Assembly: GCA_012513245.1 (NCBI GenBank)
Contig: JAAZCN010000084.1
Span: forward strand, 1-14,564
Reading direction: 5' to 3'
Length of the DNA: 14,564 nucleotides
Source: Synergistaceae bacterium
GTDB taxonomy: Bacteria; Synergistota; Synergistia; Synergistales; Synergistaceae
Shown here: positions 6,927 to 14,443 of the stretch, in pieces
Layout: every line of letters starts with the position of its first letter
Numbering within the stretch: the stretch's first letter is position 1
The notes under the pieces: generated by a model
Told to the model about the DNA's origin: nothing
Seen by the model: the letters and a program-made list of their open reading frames with translations, nothing else
Database searches by the model: none
Made by a program: the position numbers and the translations under genes

Positions 6927-8300
6927 GTGACAGGAAAAGAAAGAGTTCTGAAAGCCTTAAAATATCAGGAAGTGGACAGAGTACCGTGGGTCCCCTTCAC
7001 AGGTGTGCATGTTGCAAAGCTTATAGATGTAGAGGCTGAAAAGCTTTTTAAAGATGAAGATCTTCTCGTGGAAGCCGTCTGTGCAGCAGCTGACCGTTAC
7101 TATGCCGACGGGGTATGCTCCGCATTTGACCTCCAGGTAGAAGCAGAAGTGCTTGGTTGTGAACTTCACTGGTCAAAAAATAATCCTCCCGCAGTAACCG
7201 GTCATGTGCTTGCACAAGGGAAAGAACTTAAGGACCTGCCGGAGTTTGAAAAGGACAAAGGACGTCTTCCCGTATTTTTCAACGCTACTCGCAAATTAGT
7301 AGAAAAAATTGGAGACAAGACCGCTGTTTTTGCGCTCTGCTGTGGACCTTTTACCCTTGCACTACATCTTAGGGGATCGGCATTCATATTGGATATGATG
7401 AAGAAGCCCGACGAAGCACATGAGATTCTTGCCTACTGTGCAGAGATAACCCGTAAGATGGGCGAGTGGTACATGGAGACAGGTGCTCACGTCATCGCAG
7501 TTGTCGATCCCATGACAAGCCAGATAGCTCCGAAACATTTTGAGGCATTCGTGGCTCCATACGTCAAACCCGTCATCGATGAAGTTCACAGCAAAAACGG
7601 AATCATAACCCTTTTCTGCTGCGGAAACGCGACAAAGAACATTGAACTGATGATGCAAACTGGCACGGACGCAGTAGCATTTGACGAACAGGTGGACCTT
7701 GCTTTTGTTAAGGAGCTATCAGAAAAATACAAAGTATGTTTTGAAGGTAACATCCCTCTGACAACTACCCTTCTTTTCGGTTCTCCGAAAGAAAGTGTAG
7801 ACGATGCTAAAATGAGAATTAAAGTGGGAGGGAAGAAGGGATACATCCTTTCGCCGGGATGTGACCTACCTTTCGATACTCCTTTCTATAATCTCGAAGC
7901 GGTAGGCAAATATGCAGCAACCGGTGAAGAACCTTCCGATACAGCCGGATTTCTATCATTGGAAGACGCCCTTTTGCAGGCCGAGGAAACTGGGGATGTT
8001 TTCGAGGATGTAGTTATCGAACCGGGAAAGGTCTTCATCGAGATAGTCACCCTCGACTCAGAGGGTTGTGCACCTTGCCAATACATGTGCGAGGCGGTCA
8101 GAGACGTCGCTGCCCACTACGGAGACAAGCTTGTTTGGAGAGAATCGTTGATAAAGAGCGCCGCAGGCATAAAAAGAACACAGGCTCTCGGTGTCTCGAC
8201 TCTGCCCACGATGCTTATAAACAATAAGGTCGTTTACGATAACATTATCCCGACATCGGAAGATCTTATGAAACAGATAGACAAGAGATTAAATGGCTGA
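6927..8300 (+). CDS. UROD-fold corrinoid methyltransferase (MtbA/MtaA type) with C-terminal thioredoxin-like domain
   Basis: The start chosen is GTG 6927, preceded by GAGGTG (6915-6920); the protein then begins TGKERVLKALKYQEVDRVP, the usual beginning of this family. An ATG at 6864 lies inside the hairpin and has no ribosome site. The resulting 457 residues contain a uroporphyrinogen-decarboxylase-fold domain (about 1-345) like MtbA, MtaA and CmuA, which move methyl from the corrinoid protein to CoM or tetrahydrofolate. The zinc site HxC...C is altered: it reads LFCCG (229-233), so Phe230 stands at the His position, while Cys232 and Cys312 are kept. Residues about 365-457 are thioredoxin-like, with CAPC (381-384) and a TLP cis-proline (Pro427). 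The usual family length is near 340, so the extra domain is a fusion. The acceptor is probably a pterin in a bacterium, but this is not shown. Confidence 0.88.
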   Translation: MTGKERVLKALKYQEVDRVPWVPFTGVHVAKLIDVEAEKLFKDEDLLVEAVCAAADRYYADGVCSAFDLQVEAEVLGCELHWSKNNPPAVTGHVLAQGKELKDLPEFEKDKGRLPVFFNATRKLVEKIGDKTAVFALCCGPFTLALHLRGSAFILDMMKKPDEAHEILAYCAEITRKMGEWYMETGAHVIAVVDPMTSQIAPKHFEAFVAPYVKPVIDEVHSKNGIITLFCCGNATKNIELMMQTGTDAVAFDEQVDLAFVKELSEKYKVCFEGNIPLTTTLLFGSPKESVDDAKMRIKVGGKKGYILSPGCDLPFDTPFYNLEAVGKYAATGEEPSDTAGFLSLEDALLQAEETGDVFEDVVIEPGKVFIEIVTLDSEGCAPCQYMCEAVRDVAAHYGDKLVWRESLIKSAAGIKRTQALGVSTLPTMLINNKVVYDNIIPTSEDLMKQIDKRLNG

Positions 8301-8310
8301 TATCAATTTT

Positions 8311-8364
8311 AAACTCTCCTGCCGTTCAAGCCTGAAACTACGAGCAACGGCGGGAGAGAGTTTT
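8311..8364 (+). terminator. Hairpin, probable terminator after the UROD-fold gene
   Basis: AAACTCTCCTGCCGTT (8311-8326) pairs with AACGGCGGGAGAG plus AGTTTT (8346-8364) with a small bulge and a 19-base loop, followed by only four T. It starts 10 bases after the stop codon. Termination may be partial. Confidence 0.55.
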
Positions 8365-8378
8365 CAGCACATAAGATA

Positions 8379-8406
8379 TTGACCGGATTGCCATATTTAT
8401 TATTTT
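8379..8406 (+). promoter_or_regulatory. Possible promoter for the NhaC-family gene
   Basis: TTGACC (8379-8384), a 16-base spacer and TATTTT (8401-8406) form a plausible sigma-70 promoter between the hairpin and the transporter gene. Just after it, two copies of TTTTAAAA (8403-8410, 8417-8424) are spaced 14 bp apart and could form a binding site. Confidence 0.4.
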
Positions 8407-8490
8407 AAAAGATAGGTTTTAAAATAAGCATGATTTCTTGAAACACGTTAATAGAGAAAAGATTTTCACAACAGAAAAGGAGGAAGAAAT

Positions 8491-10047
8491 ATGGAAAGCA
8501 AAGCATTAAAAAAGCCGGGAGTTGCTTTAGCTGCTATAACATTTGCAGGTATTGCCGGAATTATTAGTTATGGTCTTTTGGTTCTTGGGTTGGATGCACA
8601 TGTTCCTATCGCAGTAGCGGCTATTTTTGCCGGTCTGATAGGTAAATTTGTCGTCGGCATAACTTGGACGGAAATGAGCTCGTCCATCAGTAGCGCGATC
8701 ACCTCATCTTTAGAGGCGCTTCTTATTCTTATTGCTATAGGAATGCTCGTTGGTTCATGGGTCCAAGCAGGAGTAGTCCCAGGCATGATCTATTATGGTT
8801 TTAATCTGCTTTCTCCCGGAGTGTTTCTAACTGCAACTCTTCTTATCTGTTCAGTAGTTTCTTTGGCCACCGGTTCCTCATGGGGAGTCGGCGGAACAGT
8901 TGGAGTAGCGCTTATAGGTATCGCTGCCGGACTTGGTATTCCTGCCCCTCTTACTGCAGGAATAATTATTTCAGGTGCGTACTTTGGCGATAAAATGTCC
9001 CCTCTCTCGGATACCACAAACTTGGCTCCCGCAGTTGCAGGATCGAATCTTTTTGACCATATCCGTGCAATGGCCTGGACCACGATACCTACATATGTCA
9101 TCGTAATAATTATTACGGTAGTTCTTGGTTTTGGTTATTCGAGTGGGTCAGGCTCGTTTGACCCCACCCGTATTCAAGCCTTTCAGGCTATCCTTGCCGC
9201 AGAATTTAACATCAACCCACTTTACGCGATGGTTCCGCCGCTCATAGTCCTCGGGCTCACGATGGCCAAATGTCCCGCGCTCCCAGGAATGATGGCAGGA
9301 ACTTTCGCAGCATCAGCACTTGCTATGATCCAAGGATTTTCTCTAGGTGATGCTCTTGAAGCTGTCCACTACGGTTACCATTCTACAGTCGCTACGAAGC
9401 TTGCCGATGCAGGTGTTGAAGGTATTTCAGCGGTAATGGCAGAGACCAATATCATGGGCCTGGCTCCGGAAATGGCACATGAAACTGCATCTTTGATAAC
9501 AGAACTTCTTAACAGAGGCGGCCTTGATAGCATGATGTGGTCTCTCTCCCTTATAATGATAGCCCTGGTACTTGGAGGAATCATGGAGAGTTGCCGTTAC
9601 CTTGAAGTACTTCTCAACCCGCTTCTCTTCAGAGTCCGCAAGGTCGGTGGATTTGTTACTCTGGTTGTTGTTTCCTGCTTTGCATGCAACCTGTTCCTCG
9701 GCGATCAGTACCTCGGCATACTCGTCCCCGGTCGTATGTTCAAGACAGCTGTTGACAGGACGACTCTCTCGCCAAGGATGCTGTCCCGTACATTGGAAGA
9801 TTCAGGCACACTTACAGCGGTCCTCATTCCCTGGACAGGCTGTGGAGCTTTCCAATCTGCTGCTTTGGGTGTACCGACTCTTACCTATGCCCCTTATGCT
9901 TTCCTCAATTGGATGAACCCGATAGTTGCTATATTGATGACATATATGGGAATCGGTATATATAGAGGCAAGAACGGCGCGGACAAGGTAGAAAAGGGTA
10001 CGGATATAGACTTCCGGATTACAGAACAGGAAGCCTTAAAAATCTAA
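8491..10047 (+). CDS. nhaC: NhaC-family Na+/H+ antiporter or Na+-coupled carrier
   Basis: A 518-residue, very hydrophobic protein with about eleven or twelve membrane-spanning stretches. The signature GDKMSPLSDTTNLAP (166-180) is the hallmark of the NhaC family, which includes Na+/H+ antiporters and the malate-2H+/Na+-lactate exchanger MleN. ATG 8491 is preceded by AAGGAGG (8477-8483). It has its own upstream hairpin and candidate promoter but sits between the demethylation genes and the aminotransferase, so it may import the methylated substrate, export a product, or balance Na+. The sequence does not settle whether it is a pure cation antiporter. It lacks an obvious signal peptide, and its C-terminal tail after about residue 495 is soluble and charged. 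Confidence 0.9.
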   Translation: MESKALKKPGVALAAITFAGIAGIISYGLLVLGLDAHVPIAVAAIFAGLIGKFVVGITWTEMSSSISSAITSSLEALLILIAIGMLVGSWVQAGVVPGMIYYGFNLLSPGVFLTATLLICSVVSLATGSSWGVGGTVGVALIGIAAGLGIPAPLTAGIIISGAYFGDKMSPLSDTTNLAPAVAGSNLFDHIRAMAWTTIPTYVIVIIITVVLGFGYSSGSGSFDPTRIQAFQAILAAEFNINPLYAMVPPLIVLGLTMAKCPALPGMMAGTFAASALAMIQGFSLGDALEAVHYGYHSTVATKLADAGVEGISAVMAETNIMGLAPEMAHETASLITELLNRGGLDSMMWSLSLIMIALVLGGIMESCRYLEVLLNPLLFRVRKVGGFVTLVVVSCFACNLFLGDQYLGILVPGRMFKTAVDRTTLSPRMLSRTLEDSGTLTAVLIPWTGCGAFQSAALGVPTLTYAPYAFLNWMNPIVAILMTYMGIGIYRGKNGADKVEKGTDIDFRITEQEALKI

Positions 10048-10101
10048 ATACACAGATGAAACCTGATCGGCCGCAATATCAGCCGTTCAAAGAACACATG
10101 T

Positions 10102-10140
10102 CAGGCGGAGTCGGGTTAATCTGACTTCGCCTGTATTTTA
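10102..10140 (+). terminator. Probable terminator after the NhaC-family gene
   Basis: CAGGCGGAGTCGGG (10102-10115) pairs with TCTGACTTCGCCTG (10120-10133), 14 bp including G-U pairs, around a TTAA loop, then TATTTTA. The T run is short and interrupted, so read-through into the aminotransferase gene 20 bases later is likely. Confidence 0.65.
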
Positions 10141-10159
10141 ATATGCTGAGGTGATCGTC

Positions 10160-11509
10160 TTGCAGAAAAACATTATAAAAAGTCTGGAAATAATCGCCCG
10201 AGATAAAGAAATCCTTTCGCCATGCTCAAGATCTCCCTATTATCCTTTTGTTGTTCATTCCGGCAGGGGAGCATTGCTGAAAGATATCGACGGCAATCAG
10301 TATATAGATTTTTCGGCATCAGCGGCAGCTCTGAACACGGGGACATGCCACCCAAAGGTGGTCACTGCAATAAAAGAACAGGCAGAGAAGCTGCTTTGCT
10401 ATACAATAGGTTATATGTACGAAGCTTCCTCAGTTGAACTAGCAGAGAAGCTGGTGTCTATTGCCCCCGGTGATTTTAAGAAAAAGGTGGCCTACGGTCT
10501 TTCGGGATCAGACGCTATAGACGGCGCTATAAAATTTGCGCGGAAATACACAGGTCGAAGCGCTATAATTTCATTCCTGACTTCATATCACGGCTGCACT
10601 TACGGCGCCCTCTCTGCCTCGGCCATCTCGCTCAATATGCGCAGAGGCATTGGACCTATGCTCCCAGATTTCCACCATTTCGCATATCCGCAATGCAACG
10701 GATGCCAGTGGCATGAAAAGCCGGAAGATTGTTCACTTAGCTGTCTCGCCCAGATCAAAGATGCATTCAGTCTTTATCTGCCGGCTGATGAGGTTGCAGC
10801 AGTCATCTTCGAGCCTGTGGGTGGAGATGCCGGAATTGTAGTGCCTCCTGTACGGTACGTAAAAGCTCTTGCAGATTTGTGTAAACAAAATGGGATACTT
10901 TTAGTTTCTGATGAGGTTCAGCAAGGGATGGGCCGCACAGGCAAATGGTTCTCGATAGAACACTTCGGAGTAGTACCCGATATAATAGCAACCGCGAAAT
11001 CGCTTGCTTCGGGGATGCCTCTTAGCGCATTGATAATGAAGGAAGAAATAGCCGATTCACTCATGGACCCAGGACATTGTTTCACTCTTGCTGCAAACGC
11101 CGTATGCTGCCGTGCGGCACTAGCCACCATCTCTATCATCGAAGAGGAGGGCCTTCTGGCTAGAGCAGAAGAGCTGGGCAGAAAGATATCAAGCATATTA
11201 AGCGAAATGAAAAAAACGATCCCGCTTTTAGGAGAGACTCGTTCTCTAGGATTAACGATAGGACAAGATATAATTAAAGATGACGGTTCACCTGACAGGG
11301 ATGCCTGTGCAAAAATATGTTACAGAGCATGGGAGAAGGGGCTTGTACTCACTTTTCTGGGGCAAAATACCCTGCGCATACAGCCACCCCTTGTAATAAC
11401 AGATGAAGAAACAGAGGCAGGGCTTGAAATCCTAGCGGAAGCTGTAGATGATTACATGAATGGGCAAATCGGGGATGAAGTCCTTTCTTTTGCGAAGGGA
11501 TGGTCATAA
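10160..11509 (+). CDS. Class III PLP-dependent aminotransferase (4-aminobutyrate/omega-amino acid type)
   Basis: A fold-type I class III aminotransferase of about 450 residues. The cofactor aspartate lies in SDEVQQGMGRTG (Asp251) and the PLP-binding lysine in ATAKSLASGMPL (Lys280). GGDAGIVVPP and the glycine-rich SGSDAIDGAIKFAR block also match the family. A Cys-rich insert has Cys179, 182, 191 and 195, as seen in some thermophile and anaerobe members. I chose TTG 10160 because GAGGTGAT (10148-10155) is an ideal ribosome site for it; the in-frame GTG at 10151 overlaps that site and has none of its own. The stop overlaps the start of the next gene (TAATG), so the two are translationally coupled. 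The context suggests that it removes the amino group from a demethylated amine or omega-amino acid; the substrate is not known. Confidence 0.9.
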   Translation: MQKNIIKSLEIIARDKEILSPCSRSPYYPFVVHSGRGALLKDIDGNQYIDFSASAAALNTGTCHPKVVTAIKEQAEKLLCYTIGYMYEASSVELAEKLVSIAPGDFKKKVAYGLSGSDAIDGAIKFARKYTGRSAIISFLTSYHGCTYGALSASAISLNMRRGIGPMLPDFHHFAYPQCNGCQWHEKPEDCSLSCLAQIKDAFSLYLPADEVAAVIFEPVGGDAGIVVPPVRYVKALADLCKQNGILLVSDEVQQGMGRTGKWFSIEHFGVVPDIIATAKSLASGMPLSALIMKEEIADSLMDPGHCFTLAANAVCCRAALATISIIEEEGLLARAEELGRKISSILSEMKKTIPLLGETRSLGLTIGQDIIKDDGSPDRDACAKICYRAWEKGLVLTFLGQNTLRIQPPLVITDEETEAGLEILAEAVDDYMNGQIGDEVLSFAKGWS

Positions 11510-13128
11510 TGGTCGAACCGTTACATACGATACTTTTCCAGCCAGATGGGGTCAGTGCCGACGTGACAACGGGAACAACAGTTATGGATGCGGCTTCTAA
11601 GGTCGGAGTGAAGATCAATCGCCACTGTGGCGGTGTGGGTGTCTGTGGAAAATGCAGAATATCTGCTATTAAGGGAGGGGAGTTTCTAAACCCGATTACT
11701 CCCACTGAAACGAAACGGCTGAAAAGCGAAGAGATTGCATCAGGTGTTCGTCTCTCATGCTGTGCAAAGGTAGAAGGAAGCGGCACGGTCCATGTTATAG
11801 ATATGGTTGGAGAGACGGGTAATCAGATACTTGAAGGCACATCCGACAAAATTATAAGCCATTGGGCACCTGACAGAGTAGGTTTGGGGGTAGCCGTTGA
11901 CATAGGAACAACGACAGTAGTATGTTACCTGCTTGATTTGGACGGGCACAATGTCCTAGGGAGCCGTTCTTTTCTAAATCCGCAGGTATCATACGGGGAC
12001 GATGTAATATCGAGAATAGCCGCCTGCACTTCACAGCCCGGAGCACTTCAGCGTATGCAAGAATCACTTGTTAAGGAAATGGACAAAGCTTTTTCATATC
12101 TTGCCGAGAACGTTGGTGCCACAAAAGAGCGGATAAACGAAGTTGTTGTGGCCGGAAATACAGTGATGGAACATATCTTTCTTGGGATATCTCCTGAGAG
12201 CATAGGGCACAGCCCATATTCTCCGCAGTTTCAGACACACCCTCCCGTCCCTTCAGCAGAGCTTGGCTTCCATATAGCGAAGGACGGGATAGTAAAAGTG
12301 CTGCCAAACGTTGCAGGTTATGTCGGAGCGGATATTGTAGCAGGGATTGCTGCGCATTCTGTTGATAAAGAGTTGACTATGAGGTTACTTGTTGATATAG
12401 GAACGAACAACGAACTGGTAATCGGCAATAGTGATAGGATGTACTGCTGCGCGACTGCCGCAGGTCCGGCTTTTGAGGGCGCAAGGATAAACCAGGGCAT
12501 GAGAGCTAGCATGGGTGCGATAGAAAAAGTCAAAATGACAAATGACGGGATTTCATACAAAGTTATCGGTAACGTAGTCCCTGTTGGGCTTTGCGGGTCG
12601 GGTCTAATAGATGTTACTGCGATGATGATAAAAGAAGGCCTAGTTGATGGCAGAGGTAAGATGCAGACTAAGGAAGAATGTACGGACGAACGTTTCAGGG
12701 AGAGACTGAGCCTAGACGAAAACAGGATCAATAGATTGCTGATTACCGACACAGAGTCACCAGTTTACATTACTCAGAAAGATATTCGTGAAGTCCAGCT
12801 GGCTATTGGTGCAGTAAAAGTCGGAACAGAAGTAATGATGGAACAGATAGGTATAACTGTTGATGGTATCGATGAAATACTTCTGGCAGGTGCTTTTGGT
12901 AGTAATATAAATGTTGAGAGTGCGATTATAGTAGGTCTGCTTCCGAAGGTCGAACGCGAAAAAGTTCGCTTTATTTTTAACTCCTCCGGTCTTGGGGCAT
13001 GCATGGCTCTAGCTTCTGCAGATTTTTACCGTGAAACGGAATGGACTATGAGCAGGATGGAATACATAGAGCTTTCCTCATTACAAGATTTTCAGAAACG
13101 TTTTATCAAATCGATGCTCTTTTTTTAG
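11509..13128 (+). CDS. RACo/RamA-like reductive activator of corrinoid proteins (2Fe-2S plus ASKHA domain, DUF4445)
   Basis: A protein of 539 residues that should reduce inactive Co(II) corrinoid to Co(I) at the cost of ATP. The N-terminal plant-type ferredoxin domain has HCGGVGVCGKC (Cys40, 46, 49) and a fourth Cys at 84 or 85 in RLSCCAK. After a linker, the ASKHA-type ATPase shows DIGTTT (131-136), DIGTNNE (296-302), GLCGSGLID (360-368) and LLAGAFGSN (458-466). This is the layout of RACo, the activator of the corrinoid iron-sulfur protein. It differs from archaeal RamA, which has C-terminal 4Fe-4S clusters, and it is somewhat shorter than RACo. ATG 11509 overlaps the preceding stop and follows AAGGGA (11495-11500); an in-frame ATG at 11500 is possible but poorly spaced. 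Co-operonic placement with the methyltransferases supports the function. Confidence 0.92.
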   Translation: MVEPLHTILFQPDGVSADVTTGTTVMDAASKVGVKINRHCGGVGVCGKCRISAIKGGEFLNPITPTETKRLKSEEIASGVRLSCCAKVEGSGTVHVIDMVGETGNQILEGTSDKIISHWAPDRVGLGVAVDIGTTTVVCYLLDLDGHNVLGSRSFLNPQVSYGDDVISRIAACTSQPGALQRMQESLVKEMDKAFSYLAENVGATKERINEVVVAGNTVMEHIFLGISPESIGHSPYSPQFQTHPPVPSAELGFHIAKDGIVKVLPNVAGYVGADIVAGIAAHSVDKELTMRLLVDIGTNNELVIGNSDRMYCCATAAGPAFEGARINQGMRASMGAIEKVKMTNDGISYKVIGNVVPVGLCGSGLIDVTAMMIKEGLVDGRGKMQTKEECTDERFRERLSLDENRINRLLITDTESPVYITQKDIREVQLAIGAVKVGTEVMMEQIGITVDGIDEILLAGAFGSNINVESAIIVGLLPKVEREKVRFIFNSSGLGACMALASADFYRETEWTMSRMEYIELSSLQDFQKRFIKSMLFF

Positions 13129-13152
13129 AATTATTTCAGGAGATGAACAACT

Positions 13153-13923
13153 ATGAAAAAAATAAGAATCTTCTATAGCTCATATTTCCAGGATAATCCT
13201 GATAGAATAGCGGAACTCGAAGGGCCTGACATTGACGTCGATTTTTCTGTTCTAACAGAACATTACAGGACCCTGGGAAAAAACAACTTGAAATATTTAG
13301 AAAAATTTATTCCTCTCTGGGAAAGAGAATGGGAACCGGAACTTTTTGACCCTAAGGCTCGTATAGTATTGTTGGAAAATAAGAATGTTGAAAGATCATT
13401 TGGCGAAGAAATTAATTACGGAGATGCTGATACAGATTTTACTGCGCTTATGGTCTGGACCGTTGGAGAAGGTATAGAGAAAAAAAGCGCAAAGCTGATG
13501 TCACTTAGGGGAGACCTAATGTCGGGCTTCTTGCTTGATGTGGCGGGTTCGATAGCGCTCTATGATATGCACAGAGTGCTGCTGGAATGGGTCAGCGACA
13601 AGGTTCAAAGAGAACACTCTAAATTTGTCTCCGCCGAACTATATCCGGGATTTCAAAATACACTGCAGTTAATCATGGATAAAATTGAGATTACAGGCAA
13701 AACAGAAGAGACTATAGGTGTGAAAGCCCAAAGCAATTTAATGCTGAAGCCACGAAAAACACAATGCTCCTTTGTAGGGTTTGGCAATGAAAGTGTCGCC
13801 TTGTCATCATCTGTCATGAAATGCAACCCCTGCTCAGGGAAAAGGTGTCTCTACTATCAGCTTGGCGGTTGCCATATGGATGTGCTTGCTGTTAAAGGCT
13901 ACGACGTGAAAAGTGACGCATGA
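13153..13923 (+). CDS. MetH activation-domain-like protein, probable corrinoid reactivation partner
   Basis: A 256-residue protein resembling the stand-alone vitamin B12-dependent methionine synthase activation-domain proteins found in corrinoid methyltransferase clusters. Blocks that match are LLDVAGSIALYD (127-138), LYPGF (163-167, degenerate for the usual SPGYGD-like motif), GVKAQSNLMLKPRKT (189-203) and a C-terminal cysteine cluster: Cys224, Cys227, Cys232 and Cys240 in CNPCSGKRCLYYQLGGC. The first 95 residues are divergent. In MetH this domain binds S-adenosylmethionine for reductive methylation of Co(II) cobalamin; whether this relative binds SAM is not clear because the usual Arg-x-x-x-Gly-Tyr residues are degenerate. 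The ATG follows AGGAGA (13138-13143). The gene starts 24 bp after the RACo-like gene, so it is probably its partner in keeping corrinoid active. Confidence 0.75.
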   Translation: MKKIRIFYSSYFQDNPDRIAELEGPDIDVDFSVLTEHYRTLGKNNLKYLEKFIPLWEREWEPELFDPKARIVLLENKNVERSFGEEINYGDADTDFTALMVWTVGEGIEKKSAKLMSLRGDLMSGFLLDVAGSIALYDMHRVLLEWVSDKVQREHSKFVSAELYPGFQNTLQLIMDKIEITGKTEETIGVKAQSNLMLKPRKTQCSFVGFGNESVALSSSVMKCNPCSGKRCLYYQLGGCHMDVLAVKGYDVKSDA

Positions 13924-14239
13924 AGTAATTGTTAAAGCAGTCAAACGATAGTCAAGCAATTGTAGGATAGAGAGACGAGGAAGTGAAACATACCAATATC
14001 GTGTTGGGACTGCCGTGGGTAATTTGCCAGAAGAAGAAACTGGCAAGGAATTAGCGACAAAGTGCGTGTCGTGTAAAATTGCATCCTTAGCCCTTTGCTA
14101 CGAGCAAAGTTTTTAAAGCCATTGTTTGCCCAACTTCTTCCCAATCCCTTGCCTGCCTTCCTGGACGCAGCCTCAAAGAAATGATCCATCACGGCCTAAG
14201 TCACGCCCCTGTTTTTAAATATAGAATTGATTGTAATAA
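13924..14239. other. Gene-poor region with hairpins and repeat-like or decayed coding sequence
   Basis: No gene can be called with confidence. A minus-strand frame of 83 residues (14192-13941) and a plus-strand frame running about 13952-14116 that ends ...CVSCKIASLALCYEQSF both look weakly protein-like, but neither has a ribosome site. Two hairpins occur: TTGCCAG/CTGGCAA (14024-14030, 14040-14046) and CTTTGCT/AGCAAAG (14093-14099, 14103-14109). The sextet AGTCAA occurs twice, at 13939-13944 and 13950-13955. This pattern suggests a dispersed repeat or a decayed element. Confidence 0.4.
14093..14114 (+). terminator. Possible terminator of the aminotransferase-activator operon
   Basis: CTTTGCT (14093-14099) and AGCAAAG (14103-14109) form a 7-bp stem with a 3-base loop, followed by five T. 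The stem is short. It lies 170 bases after the last gene and no better terminator is visible in between. Confidence 0.4.
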
Positions 14240-14267
14240 TTGCATAAATACATTAAAGGACTATAAT
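14240..14267 (+). promoter_or_regulatory. Strong sigma-70 type promoter
   Basis: TTGCAT (14240-14245), a 16-base spacer and a consensus TATAAT (14262-14267). Transcription would begin near 14274, leaving a leader of about 170 bases before the ATG at 14444. I recognised no riboswitch family in that leader. Confidence 0.6.
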
Positions 14268-14443
14268 CGCAATGGGTTTATCTCATAGAAACCTTTATTA
14301 AATTATATTTATGTAATAGAATGACAGTGACGGGCAGTGCTTTCTGGTATCTATTAAGAGTGAAAGAAACTTCCATTAAACTTCCCAATAAAAGAAACTT
14401 ATTTGGTAATTGCAGGTTGTAATTTTCAGGGAGGGGCAATGTA

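Noticed and set aside
10151..10159. GTG start for the aminotransferase
   Set aside because: This GTG is itself part of the GAGGTGAT ribosome site; TTG 10160 is ideally spaced from it.
14024..14046. TTGCCAG/CTGGCAA hairpin as a terminator
   Set aside because: No T run follows; the 14093-14114 hairpin is the better candidate.
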